A DNA stretch of 64,000 bases from assembly GCF_034044715.1 (NCBI RefSeq), contig NZ_JAXCLW010000002.1:930001-994000 (forward strand), in the 5' to 3' direction. The DNA comes from Dongia_B soli. Its GTDB lineage: Bacteria > Pseudomonadota > Alphaproteobacteria > Dongiales > Dongiaceae. The notes beneath the pieces are model-generated. The model did not search any database and was not told the origin of the DNA. It worked only from the letters and a program-made list of their open reading frames with translations. Position 1 is the stretch's first letter; every line of letters begins with the position of its first letter. A program made the position numbers and the translations under genes. Positions 34,630 to 43,018 of this stretch are shown here, piece after piece.

Positions 34630-35436
34630 TCAAACCGTCATCGTACCAGTCAGGACACAGACGCTGTAACCCGACATGCGGACGCGCTCACCGGCCAGTT
34701 CGATCCAAAGATCGCCGCCCCGAGGCGAGACCTGCTTGGCATGGAAGCGCGTCTTGCCCAAGACCCCGGCCCAATAAGGCGCCAGCAGGCAATGTGCCGA
34801 GCCGGTGACCGGATCTTCCGGTATGCCGTGATTGGGCGCAAAGAAACGCGAGACGAAATCAACATTGTCGCCCCGCGCGGTGACAATCACGTCCTTTTCC
34901 AGATTGGCGAGCGCCATGAAATCGGGCTTCAGCTTTCGGATGACCGTCGCGCTCTCGAAGACCGCGAGGTAAGCCATATAGCTATCGTTGTTGTGTACCT
35001 CGACCGGCCGATGGTCAAAGCAACCCGCGATGGCATCGCGCCGATCATTGGCGGGCAGCACCGGCAGGACGGGAAAATCGAGCTGCAGCTTATCGCCGTC
35101 TTGCGTCACCGTGAGCTTGCCGGAGCGGCTGTCGAATTCGACGCGCTCCCGCCCCGGCTGGAGCAAACGCGTGATCACATGCGCCGTCGCCAAAGTGGCA
35201 TGGCCGCAAAGATCGACCTCGTGGGTCGGCGTAAACCAGCGGATATGAAACTGGTCGCCCTTCGGAATGAAGAAGGCCGTCTCCGCCAGATTGTTCTCCG
35301 CGGCGATGCGTTGCATCAGCTCATCCGGCAGCCAGTCGGTCAACGGCATGACGGCTGCCGGATTGCCGGCAAAGGCCCGATCAGTGAAGGCATCAATCTG
35401 GTAAAGCGGCACTCGCATCATAGATTCGGGCATCAT
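34630..35436 (-). CDS. PhzF-family isomerase-like protein
   Basis: A 268-residue member of the PhzF/diaminopimelate-epimerase fold. It has the start YQIDAFTDRAFAGNPAAV, the catalytic Glu in ENNLAETAFF, DLCGHATLATAHV, and the second-half GIPEDPVTGSAHCLLAPYW. PhzF in phenazine synthesis isomerises a dihydroxy-acid, but no phenazine genes are present, so this is one of the many PhzF-like proteins of unknown reaction. ATG 35436 follows GGAGAC. It starts 19 bp after the DUF1127 stop and is probably in one operon with it. Confidence 0.92.
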   Translation of the reverse strand: MMPESMMRVPLYQIDAFTDRAFAGNPAAVMPLTDWLPDELMQRIAAENNLAETAFFIPKGDQFHIRWFTPTHEVDLCGHATLATAHVITRLLQPGRERVEFDSRSGKLTVTQDGDKLQLDFPVLPVLPANDRRDAIAGCFDHRPVEVHNNDSYMAYLAVFESATVIRKLKPDFMALANLEKDVIVTARGDNVDFVSRFFAPNHGIPEDPVTGSAHCLLAPYWAGVLGKTRFHAKQVSPRGGDLWIELAGERVRMSGYSVCVLTGTMTV

Positions 35437-35455
35437 TGTCTCCAAAGATCGGGGG

Positions 35456-35689
35456 TCAGATCCGCCAGAACGGCTTGGTGGCTTCCTGTTCCACATCGAC
35501 CCGGCTGAGCCCAATGTCCTGCAGCAAGCGGTTATCGAGCGAGGCGAGATGACGCCGCTGGCGGGCCCGGGCCTGCCATGCGGACATGACATCAAGCAGA
35601 CGGATCAGGCTAAAGCGGGCAGTCAAGCGGGACCGGGACAGACCGAAAGTATTCAGGGAGCCCGGTCCAATGTCATGGGTATTCTTCAT
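35456..35689 (-). CDS. DUF1127 (YjiS-like) small protein
   Basis: A 77-residue product. The C-terminal DUF1127 motif is present as RQRRHLASLDNRLLQDIGLSR, cited here as residues about 46-66, with the usual Arg-rich lead and LxDIGLSR ending. Some DUF1127 proteins in alphaproteobacteria affect RNA turnover or phosphate and carbon metabolism, but function here is unknown. ATG 35689 follows GGAGAAG. It is divergent from the MocR regulator gene (95 bp between starts), which may control it. Confidence 0.9.
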   Translation of the reverse strand: MKNTHDIGPGSLNTFGLSRSRLTARFSLIRLLDVMSAWQARARQRRHLASLDNRLLQDIGLSRVDVEQEATKPFWRI

Positions 35690-35748
35690 TGGGCTTCTCC
35701 GAATTGTATCTATTGTATCCATTTATTGTGGTGAAATTGATCCTCTCA

Positions 35749-35784
35749 TTGACACAATTCGAAAGCAATATTTATATTGTCCCT
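35749..35784 (+). promoter_or_regulatory. Promoter of the MocR-type gene, possibly giving a leaderless mRNA
   Basis: TTGACA (35749-35754), an 18-bp spacer and TATATT (35773-35778) make a near-consensus promoter. The expected start point, six to seven bases on, coincides with the ATG at 35785, and no SD is present. A direct repeat ATTGTATC (35704-35711 and 35713-35720) upstream could bind the MocR protein. Confidence 0.5.
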
Positions 35785-37182
35785 ATGACAATTTGGGCTC
35801 CCGATATCTCGCAATATGACGGTCCGCGCTATCTGGCGATTGCGGATGCCCTGACCGCCGATATCCGCGCCCGCCGTCTCGCACCCGGCGACCGGCTTCC
35901 AACGCATCGTGATCTTGCGTACCGACTGGGCGTCACCGTTGGTACCGTAACCCGGGCCTATAACGAGGCCGAACGGCGCGGCCTGATTGGCGGTGAAGTC
36001 GGGCGCGGCACCTATGTGCGAGGCGATCTGGCGCGGCGCCTGCCCGAGCCATTCCAGGCAGCCGAAACTGCGCCGCAGGATCTGATCGATCTCAGCATCA
36101 ATTTCCCGACGCCCATGTCCGGCGATGAATTGCTGGCAGAAAGTCTGCGCGCGATTGCCGAGCGCAGCGGCATCGCCCGCTTGATGGATTACCATCCCCA
36201 TGCTGGCCTTGCTCATCATCGCGAAGCCGGTGCGCAATGGCTCGCCAATTTCGGTTATCACACCACAGCGGACCGTATCATCGTCACTTCCGGTGGGCAG
36301 CATGCGATGACGGCAGTGATCGGCGCCCTCACCCAGCCCGGCGATATCGTGGTGACCGAGGCCCTCACCTATCCGGGCATGCGGCGCCTTGCCGATTTCC
36401 TGCGCCTTCGGCTGCATGGCCTGCCGTTGGACGACCACGGCATCGATCCCGATGCGCTGGACGCCGCCTGCCGCAACCTGGCGCCAAAGGCGCTTTATTG
36501 CGTCACCAACATTCACAACCCGCTCGGCTATACGGTGCCGGAATCGCGCCGCCGCGAAATCGCCGAGGTTTGCCGCCGTCATGGCGTGAAGATCGTCGAG
36601 GACGATCTCTACGGCTTCCTGCTGGATGAGCAGCCGGCGCCGCTGGTCAGCTTCGCGCCGGAACTCGGCCATTACGTCAACAGCGTCTCGAAATCGCTTT
36701 GCCCCGGTTTGCGCGTCGGCTATCTGGCGATCCCGCCCGAAGGCCAGGATGCCTTCGCGCAGGTGGTGCGATCGACCACCTGGATGGCGACTCCACTGAC
36801 CGCCGAGATCGCCACCAACTGGATCGAGAACGGAACCGGCTTGCGTCTGGTGCATCAGCATAAAGCGGAAGCCATCGCCCGGCAGCAATTGGTGCAGGAT
36901 ATTCTCGGCAGTTGGGAACTCCGCGCCAATCGCGCCGGCTATCATGTTTGGCTCGGCCTGCCGGATCCCTGGACCCCGGACAACTTTGCGCTGGAAGCCC
37001 GTTTGCGCAATGTCGCCGTGTCACCGGCCGGCACCTTCTCGCTGACACGCAACAGTCTCTCGGGCGTCAGGCTCTGCCTCTGCGCGCCGGTTCAAAAGGA
37101 GACGCTGCGGCGGGGCCTCGAAACACTCGCCGCCCTGCTCCGCCAACGGCCGGCCAGTCGCGCGGGGATGGGAGTCGTTTAA
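35785..37182 (+). CDS. MocR-family regulator (GntR HTH fused to aminotransferase domain)
   Basis: Protein of 465 residues. The N-terminal GntR winged HTH (about 10-80) reads PGDRLPTHRDLAYRLGVTVG with TVTRAYNEAERRGLI. The C-terminal fold type I aminotransferase domain (about 100-455) has the PLP-binding Lys303 in SVSKSLCPGLRVGY. MocR proteins sense PLP or amino compounds and usually control the divergent gene. The neighbours are DUF1127-phzF (divergent) and azlCD (74 bp downstream, same strand). Branched-chain amino-acid export is a plausible target. Confidence 0.93.
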   Translation: MTIWAPDISQYDGPRYLAIADALTADIRARRLAPGDRLPTHRDLAYRLGVTVGTVTRAYNEAERRGLIGGEVGRGTYVRGDLARRLPEPFQAAETAPQDLIDLSINFPTPMSGDELLAESLRAIAERSGIARLMDYHPHAGLAHHREAGAQWLANFGYHTTADRIIVTSGGQHAMTAVIGALTQPGDIVVTEALTYPGMRRLADFLRLRLHGLPLDDHGIDPDALDAACRNLAPKALYCVTNIHNPLGYTVPESRRREIAEVCRRHGVKIVEDDLYGFLLDEQPAPLVSFAPELGHYVNSVSKSLCPGLRVGYLAIPPEGQDAFAQVVRSTTWMATPLTAEIATNWIENGTGLRLVHQHKAEAIARQQLVQDILGSWELRANRAGYHVWLGLPDPWTPDNFALEARLRNVAVSPAGTFSLTRNSLSGVRLCLCAPVQKETLRRGLETLAALLRQRPASRAGMGVV

Positions 37183-37255
37183 AAGAACCTCGGCGATTGT
37201 GCCAAACCGGCGCAAGTCCGGTTCACATCGCCGCTGCCACCTTGGGGGATAATTC

Positions 37256-37996
37256 ATGACGGCAACCAGGACGGCCCTCCCCGCAATGTCGCGCCGCGAT
37301 GAGATCTGGCACGGCTTGCGCGACACCTTTCCGATGATGGTCGGCGCCCTGCCCTTCGGCGTGATCTTCGGCACGCTCGCCACGGCGCAAGGTTTGAGCC
37401 CGATGCAGGTGATGAGCATGTCGCTCTTCGTCTTTTCCGGCTCGGCGCAGTTCATCGCCGTCGGCCTAGTCGCAAGCTCGGCGCTCTGGGTGATCTGGGC
37501 GGCCACTTTCATCATCAATCTGCGCCACCTGCTTTATGCCGCAAATCTGGTAAGCCATGTGCGGCACCTGCCGCAATATTGGCGCTTTCCCCTGGCTGCC
37601 ATGCTGACGGATGAAACTTTCGCCGTGATGGAGCTGCGCTATCGCCAGCGCGGCAGCGCCGGCCAGGCGCACTGGTACTATCTCGCCTCCTGCATCGGCA
37701 TGTGGCTCAACTGGAATTTCTGGACACTGGTGGGTCTCGTCCTCGGCCAGGGCTTCCCCGATCTCAAGAGCCTCGGCCTGGAATTCGCCATGGTCGCGAC
37801 CTTCATCGGCATCGTCATTCCGGGGCTGAAGACGAAGCCGCTTTGGGCGGCGGCGATCACAGCGGGGCTGATCGCCACGCTGTTGCATCACCTGCCCTAT
37901 CAAAGCGGCTTGATGCTGGGCGCGCTTGCCGGTGTCGGCACGGGCCTCATTCTCGATCTCCGACGTAAGCAAGTGAAGGAGACGGCCTATGAGTGA
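37256..37996 (+). CDS. azlC: AzlC-family branched-chain amino-acid exporter, large subunit
   Basis: A 246-residue inner-membrane protein with the AzlC start MMVGALPFGVIFGTLATAQG, then FVFSGSAQFIAVGL and INLRHLLYAANL, all family landmarks. It acts with AzlD (compare YgaZH) to export branched-chain amino acids. ATG 37256 has GGGGGAT ahead. The stop overlaps the azlD start by 8 bp, so translation is coupled. It probably forms an operon with the MocR gene. Confidence 0.93.
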   Translation: MTATRTALPAMSRRDEIWHGLRDTFPMMVGALPFGVIFGTLATAQGLSPMQVMSMSLFVFSGSAQFIAVGLVASSALWVIWAATFIINLRHLLYAANLVSHVRHLPQYWRFPLAAMLTDETFAVMELRYRQRGSAGQAHWYYLASCIGMWLNWNFWTLVGLVLGQGFPDLKSLGLEFAMVATFIGIVIPGLKTKPLWAAAITAGLIATLLHHLPYQSGLMLGALAGVGTGLILDLRRKQVKETAYE

Positions 37997-38321
37997 AACC
38001 TCGCTCTCGCTCCTGATCCTCGGCATGGCGCTGATCAATCTGGCGATCCGCTACCCGGTCTTTCTGCTGGCCGACCGCTTCCGCTTTCCGGCGCTGATCG
38101 AACGCGCGCTGGCTTTTGTCCCTGCGGCGGTGCTGACCGCGATCATCGTGCCCGCTGTCATCTTCCCGCATGGTGCGGAAGCCGAGCTGGACTGGTACAA
38201 TCCATATTTGCTGGCGGCGATGCTCGCAGCGGCGATCAGCTATTTCACCCGCAACCTGCTGGCCACCATCGTGCTCGGCATGGCGGCCTTCCTGCTGCTG
38301 CGCTGGTGGCTAGGCGTGTAA
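37989..38321 (+). CDS. azlD: AzlD-family exporter small subunit
   Basis: A 110-residue protein with three or four membrane helices and the AzlD pattern of YPVFLLADRFRFPALIERAL, followed by VPAAVLTAIIVPAV. It starts inside the last codons of azlC, as is usual for this pair, and completes the predicted branched-chain amino-acid exporter. Confidence 0.92.
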   Translation: MSETSLSLLILGMALINLAIRYPVFLLADRFRFPALIERALAFVPAAVLTAIIVPAVIFPHGAEAELDWYNPYLLAAMLAAAISYFTRNLLATIVLGMAAFLLLRWWLGV

Positions 38322-38328
38322 CGGCAAT

Positions 38329-39180
38329 TCAACCGGAGAGACGCTCCACCGTGAGATCCAGCAAGGCGCGCAAGCGCGCCAGGCGCCGAAGGTCGCGATG
38401 ATAGCCAACCCAGGTATCGCGACCGGGCGGCACCTCGCCCAGATCGATCCGAACCAGTCCAGCAGTTGCATCGCCAAGCGGCCGCGGCAGCACGGCAAAG
38501 CCCGCACCGGCGGCGCAGGCGCGTGCCTGCACCTCGCGATTGTTGCTGCGGAAGGCGATCCGCGCCTCGGGCAGTAGGCGTTGCAGCCATACGACATCCG
38601 GCAGATCGCCAAAGGCGGTGTCCATCGTCACCAACCGGCAATCGCGGCCGTCGCCAAGCGTCGGCGGCACCATATCGGCTCGGCCGTAGAGACTGTAATC
38701 GATATGCAGCAATTTGCGCTGCACGACTTCCGGTTCCTCAAAGGGCCGGATGCGAAAAACCAGATCGGCCTCGCGACGGGCAAGACTGAACATCCGTGAA
38801 TCAGTCACCAACTCCACCGTGACGCCCGGATGGATGGCGGTGAAGGCGGCGAAAATGGGGGTCAGTACATAGACGCCGAACCAATCGGAAGCCGAAACCC
38901 GCAACATGCCGTCCAGTTGTCCCGCGCCACCCGCGAGGCGGCGTTCGAAGGCGATGGCCTCCTCTTCCATCCGCTCCGCATGAGCGAGTACCGTGGCCCC
39001 TTCATCGGTCAGGACGAAGCCATTGCTGGTCCGCTGGAACAGCGTCTGACCAACTGCCTCTTCAAGTACACGCAGCCGACGCCCCATGGTGGGCTGCGTC
39101 TGTCCCAGATATCGCGCGGCAGCCCCCAGCGTGCCCAGCCGGGCGATTGCGAGGAATATCTTGAGATCGCTCCATTCCAT
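38329..39180 (-). CDS. LysR-family transcriptional regulator
   Basis: Regulator of 283 residues. The HTH (about 1-60) reads WSDLKIFLAIARLGTLGAAA with GQTQPTMGRRLRVLE; the effector-binding half follows from about 85. The QTQPTMGRR recognition helix is typical of the branch starting with M(D/E)W, so ATG 39180 is preferred over one four codons upstream. It is divergent from the quinone-oxidoreductase-like gene with an inverted repeat between them, so that gene is the likely target. It converges on azlD with only 7 bp between stops. Confidence 0.92.
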   Translation of the reverse strand: MEWSDLKIFLAIARLGTLGAAARYLGQTQPTMGRRLRVLEEAVGQTLFQRTSNGFVLTDEGATVLAHAERMEEEAIAFERRLAGGAGQLDGMLRVSASDWFGVYVLTPIFAAFTAIHPGVTVELVTDSRMFSLARREADLVFRIRPFEEPEVVQRKLLHIDYSLYGRADMVPPTLGDGRDCRLVTMDTAFGDLPDVVWLQRLLPEARIAFRSNNREVQARACAAGAGFAVLPRPLGDATAGLVRIDLGEVPPGRDTWVGYHRDLRRLARLRALLDLTVERLSG

Positions 39181-39200
39181 TGCCACGCCCATACAATATT

Positions 39201-39219
39201 GAATGCTCGAAATTCATTC
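39201..39219. promoter_or_regulatory. Candidate LysR operator
   Basis: Inverted repeat GAATG/CATTC with a 9-nt spacer, in the 116-bp divergent region between the LysR gene and the oxidoreductase gene. Size and spacing suit a LysR-type site. It is placed closer to the regulator gene and so could autoregulate it. Confidence 0.4.
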
Positions 39220-39296
39220 TATTTACTCGCCATATGAAAATGCATAGACAAGATTGGTCATGTCAACCCCGGCCAGAGCCCTAGATCGGAGAGAAC

Positions 39297-40301
39297 ATGA
39301 CCAAGAGAGACACCATGCAGGCAGCCGTCCTGGAGCAGTTCAACGCGCCGCTGAGCCTCCGCCAATTACCGAAGCCGGTCCCGCACGCCGGACAGGTCCT
39401 GGTCCGCATCCTGGCGAGCGGTGTCAATCCGCTGGATGTCAAAATTCGCGCAGGCGCAGCGGCGCATGCCAAGGTACAGACGCCAGCCATCCTCGGGCTC
39501 GATCTCGCCGGCGTGGTGGAAGCCGTGGGCGCCGGCGTCGATCGCTTCAAGCGGGGCGACGAGGTCTATGGCATGACTGGCGGCGTCGGCGGTGTGCAGG
39601 GTTCACTGGCCGAATATGCCGCCGTCGATGCGGATCTGCTGGCGATCAGGCCCGCCAATCTTACAGCTCGCGAAGCGGCCGCCCTGCCTCTCATCTTCAT
39701 TACCGCCTGGGAAGGTCTGGTCGATCGCGCCCAGGTCCAGCGCGGCCGGAAGGTGCTCATCCAAGGCGGTGCCGGCGGTGTTGGCCACCTCGCGATCCAG
39801 ATTGCCAAGGCGCGCGGTGCAAGCGTCTTTGCCACCGTGTCGGCAAGCCAGAGCCAAGTCGTCGAATCGTTCGGCGCCGCGGCCATCGACTGCGTCGCCA
39901 TGTCGGTCGAAGATTATGTGGCGCGATATGCCGATGGCGAAGGCTTCGACATCGTCTATGACACCGTGGGGGGCGCCGTGCTGGATGCCTCATTTGAAGC
40001 GGTGCGTCCCTATGAGGGGCGCGTCGTGAGTTGCCTGGGCTGGGGCACGCACGCCCTGGCCCCGCTCTCGTTCCGCGGCGCCACCTACGCCGGCGTCTTC
40101 ACCTTGCGGCCATTGCTGACCGGCCGACATCGCCGGCATCATGGCGAGATTCTGCAGGAAGCGACCAAACTCGCCGAGAAAGGCCTCTTGCGTCCCATCC
40201 TGGATGCACGGCACTTCACGCTCAATAGCCTCGCCGCTGCCTATGAATCGATCGAGACCCACAGCAATACAGGCAAGATCGTAATCGATATCGGCGGTTA
40301 G
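39297..40301 (+). CDS. Zinc-independent quinone oxidoreductase-like MDR enzyme
   Basis: NADPH-dependent medium-chain reductase of 334 residues. The GroES-like part (about 1-130) has VRILASGVNPLDVKIRAG and LGLDLAGVVEAVG. The Rossmann domain has the dinucleotide motif VLIQGGAGGVGHLAIQIA. The structural-zinc Cys cluster is absent, as in quinone reductases. ATG 39297 follows GGAGAG. The real substrate, a quinone or enone, is unknown. It is probably controlled by the divergent LysR protein. Confidence 0.92.
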   Translation: MTKRDTMQAAVLEQFNAPLSLRQLPKPVPHAGQVLVRILASGVNPLDVKIRAGAAAHAKVQTPAILGLDLAGVVEAVGAGVDRFKRGDEVYGMTGGVGGVQGSLAEYAAVDADLLAIRPANLTAREAAALPLIFITAWEGLVDRAQVQRGRKVLIQGGAGGVGHLAIQIAKARGASVFATVSASQSQVVESFGAAAIDCVAMSVEDYVARYADGEGFDIVYDTVGGAVLDASFEAVRPYEGRVVSCLGWGTHALAPLSFRGATYAGVFTLRPLLTGRHRRHHGEILQEATKLAEKGLLRPILDARHFTLNSLAAAYESIETHSNTGKIVIDIGG

Positions 40302-40312
40302 CGGATGGATAA

Positions 40313-40344
40313 GGGCCTTGCCGGCAGTTACATCGGCAAGGCCC
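40313..40344. terminator. Candidate bidirectional terminator hairpin
   Basis: Perfect 11-bp stem GGGCCTTGCCG/CGGCAAGGCCC, loop of 10, between the convergent oxidoreductase and glmM genes. T-tracts are short on both sides, so strength is uncertain. Confidence 0.55.
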
Positions 40345-40384
40345 CTCTGAAAGTTAGGCGTTTCGAAGGAAGCGCCGCAAAGCC

Positions 40385-41737
40385 TCAGGCTTTCGCCGCC
40401 TCCACAGCTTTCACGATATCGCCGACCACGGCAGCAACGAGCGTCTCGTCCTCGCCTTCGGCCATGACGCGGATCAAGGGCTCGGTACCAGACTTGCGGA
40501 TCAGCACGCGGCCGCAGCCATTCAACCGTGCCTCGCCCTCGGCAATAGCCTGCTGAACGCTGGCCATCTCCAAAGGCTGCTGGCCGGTGGTGAAGCGCAC
40601 ATTCTTCAGCAATTGCGGCAGCGGCGTGAACAGTCGCCCGGCTTCGCTGGCGGGCTTCTCCGCCGCGACCAGCACGGAGAGAACCTGCAAGGCGGCCAGC
40701 AACCCGTCGCCGGTCGTTGCATGATCGCTGAGGATGATATGGCCGGATTGCTCGCCGCCGACATTGTGTCCGCGGCGGCGCATCTCTTCCAACACATAAC
40801 GATCGCCGACCGGCGTGCGTGTCAGGGCGATGCCGAGGCCGGTAAGGAAACGCTCGAGGCCGAGATTTGACATCACGGTCGCGCAGATGCCGCCGCCGCT
40901 CAGACGACCGGCCCGATGCCAGGAGCAGGCAATCAGCGCCATGAGCTGATCGCCGTCTAGCAATTGCCCCTTCTCATCCGCAATCATCACCCGGTCGGCA
41001 TCGCCGTCGAGCGCGATGCCGAGATCGGCGCCGTGATCCAGCACGGCCTGCTGCATCTGCTTGGTATGCACGGCACCGCAATTGTCGTTGATATTCGTGC
41101 CGTTCGGCTCACAGGCGATTTCGATCACCTCGGCGCCCAATTCCCACAGCACGGTGGGCGCGACTTTATAGGCGGCGCCATGGGCGCAGTCGATGACGAC
41201 CTTCAACCCATCCAGGCTCTGGCCCTTGGGGAAGCTCGCCTTGACGAACTCCATGTAACGTCCCGGCGCGTCATCGATCCGCCGCGCACGGCCAAGCTGC
41301 GCCGAGGGTGCGAGATTGGCGGAGAGATCGCCGCTTTCCATGCGCTGCTCGATCTCGCTTTCGATCTCATCGGACAGCTTATAGCCATCGGGACCGAACA
41401 GCTTGATGCCGTTATCGGCGAAAGGATTATGCGAGGCCGAGATCATCACGCCGAGATCGGCGCGCATCGAACGCGTCAGGCTGGCAACCGCCGGTGTCGG
41501 CATCGGCCCAAGCAGCAGCACATCCATCCCCATGGAGAGGAAGCCCGAGGTCAATGCCGTTTCCAGCATGTAACCCGAGAGGCGCGTATCCTTGCCGATG
41601 ATGACGCGGTGACGATGATCGCCGCGGGTGAAATGAGCGCCGGCAGCAAGCGCCAGCTTGAGGGCAGTCATGGCGGTGATCGGCTCGGCATTTGCCAGGC
41701 CGCGAACGCCGTCGGTTCCAAACAGTTTTCGTGTCAT
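40385..41737 (-). CDS. glmM: Phosphoglucosamine mutase
   Basis: Enzyme of 450 residues that converts glucosamine-6-phosphate to glucosamine-1-phosphate for UDP-GlcNAc, feeding peptidoglycan and lipopolysaccharide. The phospho-Ser loop is MISASHNPFADNGIKLF, the Mg-binding loop ALDGDADRVMIAD, and the C-terminal phosphate-binding loop RKSGTEPLIRVMAEG. The start is RKLFGTDGVRGLAN after Met-Thr, typical for GlmM. It lies downstream of folP in the same direction (52 bp), as in many proteobacteria. Confidence 0.97.
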   Translation of the reverse strand: MTRKLFGTDGVRGLANAEPITAMTALKLALAAGAHFTRGDHRHRVIIGKDTRLSGYMLETALTSGFLSMGMDVLLLGPMPTPAVASLTRSMRADLGVMISASHNPFADNGIKLFGPDGYKLSDEIESEIEQRMESGDLSANLAPSAQLGRARRIDDAPGRYMEFVKASFPKGQSLDGLKVVIDCAHGAAYKVAPTVLWELGAEVIEIACEPNGTNINDNCGAVHTKQMQQAVLDHGADLGIALDGDADRVMIADEKGQLLDGDQLMALIACSWHRAGRLSGGGICATVMSNLGLERFLTGLGIALTRTPVGDRYVLEEMRRRGHNVGGEQSGHIILSDHATTGDGLLAALQVLSVLVAAEKPASEAGRLFTPLPQLLKNVRFTTGQQPLEMASVQQAIAEGEARLNGCGRVLIRKSGTEPLIRVMAEGEDETLVAAVVGDIVKAVEAAKA

Positions 41738-41789
41738 CGTATGTCCTGCAATGAGAGAACTGCCGGTCCCTGCTTCCAGATATTAAACA

Positions 41790-42830
41790 TCAAGCCGAGA
41801 CCGCCTGCCATATCACAATCGCCTGATAGGTTTCCGCCACATCATGTACGCGCAGGATCTGAACCCCGCGGGCAATGCCGGCCAATCCTGCCGCAAGCGA
41901 GCCGGCGACACGCTGCTTGGGCGGTTCCTTACGACTGAAGCGACCGACGAAACTCTTGCGCGACACACCCAGGGTGATGGCGCAGCCGAAAGCATGAAAA
42001 GCGGCCAATTCTGCCATCAGCCGCATATTGTGCTGGTCATTCTTGCCGAAGCCGATGCCAGGATCGAGTGACACTTTGCTGGCATCGATACCGAGCTGCC
42101 GCAACGCCTTAAGGCGCGCGGCGAAGTAGTCCAGCAGGTCCAAGGTGACGTCAGCATAATGCGGATCGCGCTGCATGGTCTGCGGCTCGCCCTGCATATG
42201 CATCAGCACAAGATCGGCGCCGGCTTTGGCCGCCACCATCTGGCTGTCGGGATCGCCGGTCAAAGCCGTCACGTCATTGATGATCCGTGCACCCGCTGCA
42301 ACCGCCGCCTCCATCACGGCGGCATGCCGGGTATCGATGGAAATCACCGCACCTTTTTCCGCCAGTGTGCGAATGACCGGAACGACACGCGCGATCTCGT
42401 CCTGCGGCGAGACCGGCTCGGAACCGGGCCGTGTCGATTCGCCGCCGACATCGAGGATATCCGCACCGGCTTCCAGCAACTGTTCGCCGAAGCGAATGGC
42501 GGTCGCGGCATCGGCATTGTCGCCGCCATCGGAGAAACTGTCCGGCGTCACATTGATGATGCCCATGATCAGCGGCCGAGCGAGATCGAAACCGGCCCAA
42601 GGCCGCCGCGGCGCCGATAGCGCGGCCAACTGCGAGGCAGCCTTTTCTTTGGCCGCCCGCAGCGACATCGCCTGGCGGCGCCCGGTGCCATCTTCGGCGC
42701 GGGAAAGCTGGGTTAGCGTGGTGAAAGCGATCTGCTCGCCGGCCAATGGACAAGCGTCTCCGGCAGCGACCGCACGTGCCGCAGCCTCGCCGCTCACCAA
42801 CCCGGTCGGAATAAGATGAAATGGGGCCAA
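41790..42830 (-). CDS. folP: Dihydropteroate synthase
   Basis: Folate-pathway enzyme joining p-aminobenzoate to the pterin pyrophosphate; the target of sulfonamides. The TIM-barrel core (about 85-340) shows MGIINVTPDSFSDGG, DVGGESTRPGSEPV, INDVTAL, LDPGIGFGK and GVSRKSFVGR. At 346 residues it is longer than the 270-280 of the E. coli enzyme, because of an N-terminal extension of about 80 residues often seen in alphaproteobacteria. The ftsH terminator separates it from ftsH, so it has its own promoter. Confidence 0.96.
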   Translation of the reverse strand: MAPFHLIPTGLVSGEAAARAVAAGDACPLAGEQIAFTTLTQLSRAEDGTGRRQAMSLRAAKEKAASQLAALSAPRRPWAGFDLARPLIMGIINVTPDSFSDGGDNADAATAIRFGEQLLEAGADILDVGGESTRPGSEPVSPQDEIARVVPVIRTLAEKGAVISIDTRHAAVMEAAVAAGARIINDVTALTGDPDSQMVAAKAGADLVLMHMQGEPQTMQRDPHYADVTLDLLDYFAARLKALRQLGIDASKVSLDPGIGFGKNDQHNMRLMAELAAFHAFGCAITLGVSRKSFVGRFSRKEPPKQRVAGSLAAGLAGIARGVQILRVHDVAETYQAIVIWQAVSA

Positions 42831-42936
42831 AGACCGCTCCGCAACCTACCGCTTACAAGGCGGTTGCCCGTTCCATCTCAGTCATCGGGATGAGCACGGG
42901 CAATGCCGACCTTGTCCCTCATAATGCGCAAATCGG

Positions 42937-42967
42937 AAAAGCGAAAGCCCCGCCGAAGCGGGGCTTT
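42937..42967 (-). terminator. Rho-independent terminator after ftsH
   Basis: Stem AAAGCCCCGC/GCGGGGCTTT (10 bp) with loop TTCG on the minus strand, followed by CGCTTTT. The stable UUCG-type loop and GC stem are typical. It ends the transcript of the ftsH region. Confidence 0.85.
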
Positions 42968-43018
42968 GCATGGTCACGGATTTATTCCAGCCATATCCCA
43001 GGCCGGTACAAGCGCGGA

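Noticed and set aside
34369..35508. Plus-strand open frame of 379 codons
   Set aside because: Antisense to PhzF and the HAD phosphatase; no recognisable domains.
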